Positions 7,344 through 11,388 of a stretch of DNA of 11,388 nt are shown piece by piece (positions within the stretch are counted from its first letter, which is position 1; each line of letters begins with the position of its first letter). The stretch is from Bog-756 sp035531955. Lineage in GTDB: Bacteria; Actinomycetota; Acidimicrobiia; Acidimicrobiales; RAAP-2. Location of the stretch: positions 1 to 11,388 of the forward strand of contig DATKRZ010000079.1 in NCBI GenBank assembly GCA_035531955.1. Reading direction: 5' to 3'. The notes below the pieces were generated by a model. The model saw nothing but the letters and a program-made list of their open reading frames with translations. It was not told the origin of the DNA and did no database searches. A program made the translations under genes and the position numbers.

Positions 7344-7427
7344 TCAGCCTCGACCGCAGTTCGGCTTCTTGCCGTGGTTGGCCTTCTTCTTGGCCCGGAG
7401 CTTGCGCTTGTTGGTTCGCTTCGACAC
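7344..7427 (-). CDS. Large-subunit ribosomal protein bL37 (27 aa)
   Basis: A tiny basic protein starting at a GTG and reading SKRTNKRKLRAKKK, then ANHGKKPN, then a short CGRG tail. A Lys/Arg-rich start followed by ANHGKxPN is the pattern I know for bL37, the ~24-residue actinobacterial 50S protein first seen in mycobacterial ribosome structures. At 27 residues it matches the family length. A minus-strand TACCAT hexamer (7442-7437) lies 9 nt before the GTG, and the upstream in-frame codons offer no better start. The gene is short enough to be missed by routine gene callers. It converges on the phosphodiesterase gene and is divergent from the DUF192-rsmI pair, whose rsmI product also acts on the ribosome. 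The family call rests on memory of the motif, not an alignment. Confidence 0.8.
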   Translation of the reverse strand: MSKRTNKRKLRAKKKANHGKKPNCGRG

Positions 7428-7442
7428 AGTCCGGACATGGTA
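7428..7442 (-). promoter_or_regulatory. Putative promoter of bL37
   Basis: TACCAT on the minus strand (7442-7437) matches TANNNT and ends 9 nt before GTG 7427, leaving at most a few leader bases and no ribosome-binding site. The pattern matches the other starts in this window. Confidence 0.4.
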
Positions 7443-7478
7443 GTCGCTGTGGGTCCTGGTGGCTGACGGGGGTTCGCG

Positions 7479-7808
7479 GTGACCTGGTTGCTGCGGGACG
7501 GAGACGTGCTGGCCGCGGCCGAGGTGGCCGCGGGCGCGGTGGGGCGCACCCGGGGGCTGCTGGGCCGGAGCGGCTACGAGGGGGCGATGGTGCTGCCCCG
7601 CACCCGGTCGGTCCACACCTTCGGCATGCGCTTCGCCATCGACGTGGCCATCTGCGACAAGGACATGGTCGTCATCGGGGTGACCCGGCTGCGGCCGTGG
7701 CGGGTCAGCGTCCCCCGCAAGGGCGGCCGGTCGGTGGTCGAGGCCGAGGCCGGCGCGTTCGAGCGCTGGGGGCTGAAGACCGGCGACAAGTTGGAGCTGC
7801 GGGGATGA
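7479..7808 (+). CDS. DUF192 family protein
   Basis: A 109-residue protein with the DUF192 layout: RTRGLLGRSGYEGAMVL near 27-43, VHTFGMRFAIDVAI near 48-61 (the conserved H-x-F/x-M-x-F-x-I-D block), GVTRLRPWR, and a C-terminal GLKTGDKLEL. The biochemical role of DUF192 is not established; some members are secreted, but this one has no signal peptide. It starts at GTG 7479, with a weak G-rich run (7467-7472) 6 nt upstream. Its stop overlaps the rsmI start by 4 nt (ATGA), so the two are probably translated as a coupled pair. It is divergent from bL37 across 51 bp. Confidence 0.88.
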   Translation: MTWLLRDGDVLAAAEVAAGAVGRTRGLLGRSGYEGAMVLPRTRSVHTFGMRFAIDVAICDKDMVVIGVTRLRPWRVSVPRKGGRSVVEAEAGAFERWGLKTGDKLELRG

Positions 7809-8878
7809 ACGGGTCGGACGGGGGCGACGGGCCGGGCCCCGACCCGGACGTCCTCGAGGAGCTCGAGCTGTGGGGCGGCCCCGACGACGGCGACGACCGA
7901 CCCGACCCACCTGGCGGGGACCGCGGGCCCCCATCCGATGCCGCGGCCACCGCGGGCGCCCACCGGGCCGCCACCGGGGGCCGGGTGGTGCTGGTCGGCA
8001 CCCCCATCGGCAACCTGGGCGACCTGTCGCCCCGGGCCGTTCAGGCCCTCGAGGGGTCCGACGTCATCTACTGCGAGGACACCCGGCACTCCCGCAAGCT
8101 GCTCACCCACGCCGGCATCACCGGCACGCCCCTCAGATCGCTCCACCAGCACAACGAGGACGACCGGATCGACGAGGTCATCCGCACGGCCGCCGACGGG
8201 GGCACCGTGGCGGTCATCAGCGATGCCGGGATGCCCGGGATCTCGGATCCGGGCCGCCGGGTGGTGGCCGCGGCCGCCCGCTCCGGCGTCACCGTCACCG
8301 TGGTGCCCGGCCCCTCGGCTGTCCTCGCCGCTCTGGTGGCCAGTGGGTTGCCCACCGACCGCTTCTGCTTCGAGGGGTTCCTGCCCCGCTCGGGGACGGG
8401 GCGCCGCGAGCGCCTGGCCTCGTTGGCCACGGAGTCCCGGACGGTGGTGCTCTTCGAGGCCCCCGGTCGGGTGGCTGCCACGCTCCGGGACCTGGTCGAT
8501 GCGTGCGGAGGCGACCGGCCGGTGTCGGTGGCCCGGGAGCTGACCAAGCTGCACGAGGAGGTCTGGAGGGGCCCGCTGGCCGAACTGGCGGCCCGGGCGG
8601 CGGCGGAGCCGGTCCGGGGCGAGGTGGTACTGGTGCTCGGCGGAGCCGCCCCGGCCGGCCCGGCGGCCGTGGAAGACGCCGTCTTGACCTCGGCCCTGGC
8701 CGACCGGCTGTCGGCCGGGGAACGGACCCGCGGTGTGGTCGACGATCTGGCCGCGGCCTTCGGAGTCCCCCGTCGGCGGGTCTACGGGCTCGCCCTGGCC
8801 CTCAGGGACCGGACGGCGGAGGATCCGGGGGGGGACGGCCGCGTCGGATCTGGCCCACCGGGCCCGGCACCGGAATGA
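7805..8878 (+). CDS. rsmI: 16S rRNA (cytidine(1402)-2'-O)-methyltransferase
   Basis: A tetrapyrrole-methylase-fold enzyme of 357 residues that 2'-O-methylates C1402 in the decoding centre of 16S rRNA. Diagnostic motifs: VGTPIGNLGDLSPRA from residue 64, YCEDTRHSRKLL, LHQHNE, then VAVISDAGMPGISDPG and the VVPGPSAVLAALVASGLP SAM-binding region, FEGFLPR, and ELTKLHEE. The core is complete. About 58 residues before it form an acidic, Gly/Pro/Asp-rich, apparently disordered extension not usual in the family; no closer start codon precedes the fold, and ATG 7805 overlaps the DUF192 stop, so the extension is probably translated. The C-terminal region is shorter in conserved signals and ends in a Gly/Pro tail. 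Confidence 0.95.
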   Translation: MNGSDGGDGPGPDPDVLEELELWGGPDDGDDRPDPPGGDRGPPSDAAATAGAHRAATGGRVVLVGTPIGNLGDLSPRAVQALEGSDVIYCEDTRHSRKLLTHAGITGTPLRSLHQHNEDDRIDEVIRTAADGGTVAVISDAGMPGISDPGRRVVAAAARSGVTVTVVPGPSAVLAALVASGLPTDRFCFEGFLPRSGTGRRERLASLATESRTVVLFEAPGRVAATLRDLVDACGGDRPVSVARELTKLHEEVWRGPLAELAARAAAEPVRGEVVLVLGGAAPAGPAAVEDAVLTSALADRLSAGERTRGVVDDLAAAFGVPRRRVYGLALALRDRTAEDPGGDGRVGSGPPGPAPE

Positions 8879-8969
8879 GGTCGCTGTTCGAAGGGTTGTA
8901 GGACGGGGAAGCGGGGCTCGCGGTGGCGGGTGTGTCGTGACGTGATGTGAAGTCGAGGGGGACCGAGAG

Positions 8970-8974
8970 AGGAG
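8970..8974 (+). promoter_or_regulatory. Ribosome-binding site deciding the msrA start
   Basis: AGGAG ends 5 nt before GTG 8980, the best-spaced start of three in-frame GTGs (8947, 8974, 8980). The GTG at 8974 would overlap the site itself. Confidence 0.65.
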
Positions 8975-8979
8975 TGGAC

Positions 8980-9522
8980 GTGTTCGGACGCAGCCAGGAG
9001 GACAAGACCCAGGCCCCGGGGATCGCCCCCGACGACATCCCCGAAGGCCTCGACCGGGTGGCCTTCGCCGCCGGCTGCTTCTGGGGGGTGGAGGAGTTCC
9101 TGCGGGCCATCCCCGGCGTGGTCGACGCCGTCTCCGGCTACGAGGGCGGGGAGGTGGACCACCCGACCTACGAGCAGGTGTGCTCGGGGAGCACCGGCCA
9201 TGCCGAGGCGGTGCTGGTGACCTTCGACCCGGCCCGGGTCTCGTTCGACGAGTTGTTGGAGGAGTTCTGGCGCCATCACGATCCGACCACTCCCAACCGC
9301 CAGGGTCCCGACCGCGGGACCCAGTACCGGTCGGCGGTGTTCACCCACGACGACGCCCAGGAGAAGGCGGCCCGGTCCTCCCTGGACGAGTTCCAGTCCA
9401 GGTTCAAGCGCCCGATCGTCACCGAGGTGACCCCGGCGACCACGTTCTGGCCGGCCGAGGAGTACCACCAGCGCTTCACCGAGCGCACCGGCCGGGGTGG
9501 CTGCCACGTCGCCAATTGGTGA
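8980..9522 (+). CDS. msrA: Peptide-methionine (S)-S-oxide reductase MsrA
   Basis: A cytosolic repair enzyme of 180 residues that reduces methionine-S-sulfoxide in oxidised proteins. The catalytic motif GCFWG has nucleophile Cys33. SGYEGGEVDHPTYEQVCSGSTGHAE (from residue 52), FWRHHDPTTPNRQGPDRGTQYRS and the AEEYHQRF segment are all typical MsrA. Cys68 and a C-terminal Cys175 (GGCHVANW) are present; Cys175 could be the resolving cysteine. The N-terminal ~25 residues before the fold are variable in the family. It is alone between rsmI (101 bp upstream) and a convergent Nudix gene; an AGGAG ribosome site marks it as leadered, unlike most genes here. Confidence 0.95.
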   Translation: MFGRSQEDKTQAPGIAPDDIPEGLDRVAFAAGCFWGVEEFLRAIPGVVDAVSGYEGGEVDHPTYEQVCSGSTGHAEAVLVTFDPARVSFDELLEEFWRHHDPTTPNRQGPDRGTQYRSAVFTHDDAQEKAARSSLDEFQSRFKRPIVTEVTPATTFWPAEEYHQRFTERTGRGGCHVANW

Positions 9523-9567
9523 TAGGTGCCCCTGAGCCGTCGCCGGATCGGGGCGGTCAGCCGGGTT

Positions 9568-9981
9568 CTAGCGCCAGTCGGTGAGAGCCCGGCGCACGTA
9601 GGGCCGGAGCGGCAACTCCCACGCGTCGTCGACCGCCACCCAGCTGGCGTTGTCGGTGGACCCGCCGACCTCGTGGCGGAGAGTCCCCGAAGACGAGGCG
9701 ATGGTGTAGACGATCCGGACCGTGTGCAAGCTGGTCCCGTCGGGCACGTCGATCACGTCCGAGAGCACCCCCCGCAGTTCGCCGACGACCACCGTGAGCC
9801 CGGTCTCCTCGGCGAACTCGCGGCGGAGGCCGGCGACCGGGTCCTCGCCGTGGTCGAGGCCGCCGCCGGGGAGGAACCACTCGCCGCCGACGCTGAGCCA
9901 GGGCGCGGCCCGCACCAGCAGGACGCGGCCTTCACCGTCCTGGCAGATCCCGTAGACCGCCACCCGCTGCTCGTTACCCAT
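9568..9981 (-). CDS. Nudix hydrolase
   Basis: A 137-residue MutT-type hydrolase. The full Nudix box G-x5-E-x7-R-E-x-x-E-E-x-G is present at residues 40-62 (Gly40, Glu46, Arg54, Glu55, Glu58, Glu59, Gly61), preceded by GGEWFLPGGG and followed by a strand-rich C-terminal half. Such enzymes cleave nucleoside diphosphates linked to another moiety (damaged dNTPs, NDP-sugars, dinucleotides); the substrate cannot be read from the sequence. ATG 9981 overlaps the stop of the upstream antitoxin-like gene as TGATG, so translation is probably coupled. The same reading frame stays open upstream to 10341, but that part is the antitoxin region in another frame. No strong ribosome-binding site precedes the ATG. 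Confidence 0.9.
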   Translation of the reverse strand: MGNEQRVAVYGICQDGEGRVLLVRAAPWLSVGGEWFLPGGGLDHGEDPVAGLRREFAEETGLTVVVGELRGVLSDVIDVPDGTSLHTVRIVYTIASSSGTLRHEVGGSTDNASWVAVDDAWELPLRPYVRRALTDWR

Positions 9982-10259
9982 CAAACCAACAGCGTCTCCA
10001 CCCTGTGACCCGCAATCTGCGCATCGGCCCGAAAGCGGGAGCTCGTTCGCCGGGTCTCGACGGGCGCGTCGAAACCTTCCGGGATGACGAGACGGCCGCG
10101 GTCGATGCCGAATGCGCGTGGCGTCCCAGGGTGCAGCCACACGAGACGAGCAGCCGGTTGGCCACGGCGGGTGATGAGGACCTCTTCGCCGGCCCGCGAC
10201 GGCATCAAGGAGCCGCGACAGGTGGGTCCTGGCCCGAAGGTCCCAACGGTCATGGTCAT
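9981..10259 (-). CDS. Phd/YefM-type antitoxin-like protein with two compensating frameshifts
   Basis: As it stands the frame encodes 92 residues. MTMTVGTF at the start and GEEVLITRRGQPAARL (residues 24-39), then FGIDRGRLVIPEGFDAP, are characteristic of the prevent-host-death (Phd/YefM) antitoxin family. Residues 9-23 (GPGPTCRGSLMPSRA) are unlike the family, but the same DNA in the next frame reads ARTHLSRLLDAVAG, which is the expected helix. So one base appears lost near 10233-10235 and one gained near 10191-10196, both in G/C runs. The helix concerned builds the dimer and DNA-binding face, so the product may be non-functional unless these are sequence errors. The C-terminal 25 residues also look atypical. 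No VapC/Doc/YoeB-type toxin follows; the coupled next gene is a Nudix hydrolase. Confidence 0.75.
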   Translation of the reverse strand: MTMTVGTFGPGPTCRGSLMPSRAGEEVLITRRGQPAARLVWLHPGTPRAFGIDRGRLVIPEGFDAPVETRRTSSRFRADAQIAGHRVETLLV

Positions 10260-10316
10260 GGACTTGGTCTATCAGCCGAGGTCGGGCCGGACCGGGACCG
10301 GGCCTCCTATTGTGGC

Positions 10317-10344
10317 TTGCCCATCTAGTTGTGTATGGCATAAT
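10317..10344 (+). promoter_or_regulatory. Possible promoter of the toxin-antitoxin pair
   Basis: TTGCCC (10317-10322) and CATAAT (10339-10344) are 16 nt apart in the most AT-rich stretch of the window, 8 nt before ATG 10353. The GC-rich 10280-10303 part of the same divergent region contains a direct ACCGGG repeat but no clean palindromic operator was seen. Confidence 0.35.
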
Positions 10345-10352
10345 GGGAAGGG

Positions 10353-10602
10353 ATGGCAGTCCTGGTCCGATTCACCCGCAACAGTCGCAGACACCGAATC
10401 GGCCGGATGTCGGTTCGCCACGTCATCGCCACCATCACGTCCACGGTGACCACGGACCCCGGATAGCGGCAGCACCTTGCACTACTGGGTCGGGAACGAC
10501 GATCGAGGCCGGGAACTCGAAGTCATCGCCATCGAGCGACCGGACTGTCTGCTCGTGATCCATGTCATGCCCACCCACTATCGAAGGAGAAGGAGCTCAT
10601 GA
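10353..10602 (+). pseudogene. Frameshifted small toxin-like gene (DUF4258/BrnT-like?)
   Basis: From ATG 10353 the frame reads MAVLVRFTRNSRRHRIGRMS and stops at TAG 10464 after 37 codons. Shifting by one base near the C-run at 10457-10460 joins it to a second open stretch, LHYWVGNDDRGRELEVIAI then LLVIHVMPTHYRR, ending at TGA 10600-10602. The repaired product would be 82 residues. A basic N-terminus with RRHRIG, a central DRGRELEVIAI strand and a final LLVIHVMP strand are, to my memory, typical of small actinobacterial proteins encoded just before a ribbon-helix-helix gene, and resemble RelE-fold toxins such as DUF4258 or BrnT; the family name is tentative. The stop overlaps the next ATG by 4 nt, as in toxin-first TA operons. 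It could be a true pseudogene, a sequence error, or a +1 recoding site at CCC-G. Confidence 0.6.
10584..10595 (+). promoter_or_regulatory. Double Shine-Dalgarno before the CopG gene
   Basis: Two AAGGAG copies lie back to back (10584-10589 and 10590-10595), 9 and 3 nt before ATG 10599, inside the last codons of the toxin-like gene. This is the strongest ribosome site in the window and would let the antitoxin be made even when the upstream frame is broken. Confidence 0.7.
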
Positions 10603-10910
10603 GCCGCAAGCGAATCGCCGAAGTGGAGATAGGCCCGGGCGTCGACCTGGACGTCGAGGAGGTCTATCTGGACGACGGCACTCGCCTCACCGAGACGAAG
10701 GCCGAAGAGCTGGCCGAGCGCACGCTCGCTCGGCTCCGTCCCGGCCGACCGTCGATCACCGGCAGCGGGGAACACACCCCCAGTCTCACGGTGCGGGTGC
10801 CCCGCGAGACTCGGGCAGCTCTCGAGGAGATCGCGGCTCGGCAGGGTCGGCGTCTGGCCGACGTCAGTCGGGAGGCCCTCGATGACTACATCGCCAGCCA
10901 CGCCAGCTGA
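10599..10910 (+). CDS. CopG/ribbon-helix-helix family antitoxin-like protein
   Basis: A 103-residue protein. The acidic N-terminal half (VDLDVEEVYLDDGTRLTETKAEELAERTLARL) would suit toxin binding; a GRPSITG linker leads to the C-terminal ribbon-helix-helix, LTVRVPRETRAALEEIAARQ then LADVSREALDDYIASH (about 63-101), which would bind operator DNA as a dimer. ATG 10599 overlaps the stop of the frameshifted toxin-like gene and has a strong ribosome site. The order toxin then antitoxin recalls BrnTA and HigBA. The frame is intact, so this may now be an orphan antitoxin or regulator. The antitoxin role is inferred from fold and position. Confidence 0.8.
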   Translation: MSRKRIAEVEIGPGVDLDVEEVYLDDGTRLTETKAEELAERTLARLRPGRPSITGSGEHTPSLTVRVPRETRAALEEIAARQGRRLADVSREALDDYIASHAS

Positions 10911-10935
10911 GAGTTCCGGGTGCAGTGGCGACGGA

Positions 10936-11007
10936 TCATGTCCCTTCGGTGAGGGTGATCACCAGCCGGTCGATGTCGGCCTCGGCCCGCCGGGACGGCC
11001 GGAAGTG
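10936..11007 (-). pseudogene. Possible 23-codon C-terminal gene relic
   Basis: On the minus strand 23 codons between two stops read HFRPSRRAEADIDRLVITLTEGT. The EADIDRLVxxL ending resembles C-termini of class V aminotransferases/cysteine desulfurases. There is no start codon; the codons just upstream (LEVGASAAP) continue the same frame across an in-frame TGA at 11008-11010. It may be the stub of a lost gene or chance coding-like GC sequence. The rest of 10911-11062 holds nothing I can name. Confidence 0.2.
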
Positions 11008-11062
11008 TCACGGCGCCGCCGATGCGCCCACCTCGAGTTAGGGGCGTGACGGATGGCCGGCG

Positions 11063-11388
11063 CTAGCCCGGTGCCCCGAGGATGAGATCGGTGTCGTTGT
11101 CGGCGAGGGTCAGGTGCCAGCTCCCCTCCGCCCCGGGTGCGGGCTGGTGCATCGACCGGTTGGTCATGCGGGCGCCGAGTAGGCGGCCGCCCACGGTCAC
11201 CGGTCGGAGGAGGCCCAGACGGGAGAGGGTCCGGCGGTGACCCTCGGCCGCGCTCAGGGTCATCATCACCATGACCCGCTCGGCGAGCCATCTGCGGCAC
11301 GCCTCCCCGATCAGGGACGCCAGCGCATCGACGTCGGCCTCGCCCACCAGGTAGTCGGAGACCACTCCCACGCGGACCGGGCCGAAGG
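11063..11388 (-). CDS. GNAT-like acetyltransferase, C-terminal part (5' truncated by window end)
   Basis: The frame is open to the window edge (FGPVRVGVVSDYLVG at the start of the visible part), so the real start lies beyond 11388; about 108 C-terminal residues are visible. They show a strand, a helix with acidic and small residues (DVDALASLIGEACRRWLAER), a strand of hydrophobics (VMVMMTL), then HRRTLSRLGLLRP, and a last block with SWHLTLADNDTD. This order, helix-strand-(short helix, G-L/F)-strand ending in a W-x-L-T-x-x-D-x-D motif, is common in actinobacterial GNAT proteins that use acyl-CoA donors. The acetyl-CoA loop itself is outside the window, so this is a family-level guess only. Confidence 0.5.
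   Translation of the reverse strand, partial: FGPVRVGVVSDYLVGEADVDALASLIGEACRRWLAERVMVMMTLSAAEGHRRTLSRLGLLRPVTVGGRLLGARMTNRSMHQPAPGAEGSWHLTLADNDTDLILGAPG

Noticed and set aside
5882..7804. Long open plus-strand frame running upstream into rsmI
   Set aside because: It crosses the hypothetical gene, the phosphodiesterase and DUF192 in the wrong frames with low-complexity Arg/Pro/Gly content; only the part from 7805 is rsmI.
9523..9567. Terminator between msrA and the Nudix gene
   Set aside because: Only a 5-bp GCCCC/GGGGC stem with a 17-nt loop could be drawn; too weak to call.
9982..10341. N-terminal extension of the Nudix hydrolase in its open frame
   Set aside because: The segment THLSRLLDAVAG in it belongs to the frameshifted antitoxin, and the remainder is low complexity; the Nudix fold begins right at ATG 9981.
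1..11388. CRISPR array, tRNA/rRNA genes, IS elements or transposases, phage or defence operon
   Set aside because: No spaced repeats, tRNA-like folds, transposase motifs or nuclease/helicase genes were found; only the toxin-antitoxin-like genes are of accessory character.

Overview
This is a GC-rich window (roughly 70 % by eye) of ordinary chromosomal housekeeping genes ending in a short, damaged toxin-antitoxin region. The organism is most likely an actinobacterium, probably Acidimicrobiia. Clues are GTG starts, antiparallel gene pairs with almost no spacing, -10-like TANNNT hexamers 6-10 nt before start codons (leaderless transcription), and a 27-codon gene for the actinobacterial ribosomal protein bL37. 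The phylum call is an inference from these traits; no rRNA gene is present.

Left part (1-5725): the 3' end of a fused glycosyltransferase/methyltransferase converges on a GDT1/UPF0016 Mn/Ca transporter, and the two stop codons form the base of one perfect hairpin. Upstream of the transporter is a large M1 (aminopeptidase N-type) gene, separated from it by a perfect 26-nt palindrome. The aminopeptidase is divergent from a PfkB/adenosine kinase-like gene across 23 bp.

Middle part (5726-9567): an unrecognised 201-aa protein is divergent from a glycerophosphodiester phosphodiesterase across 26 bp that carry almost the same promoter block as the 23-bp gap above. The small bL37 gene follows, divergent from a coupled DUF192-rsmI pair, then msrA.

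Right part (9568-11388): a Nudix hydrolase is translationally coupled to a Phd/YefM-type antitoxin-like gene whose N-terminal helix appears scrambled by two compensating one-base indels. Divergent from it is a toxin-antitoxin-like pair: an 82-codon small toxin-like gene broken by one frameshift, overlapping by 4 nt an intact CopG/ribbon-helix-helix protein. A possible 23-codon relic and the C-terminal half of a GNAT-like gene close the window.

The genes do not form one pathway. The points of most interest are the repeated bidirectional leaderless promoter architecture, the missed bL37 microprotein, and the cluster of three indels in the toxin-antitoxin region, which is either real decay or local sequence error. 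I found no clearly new defence or mobile system.
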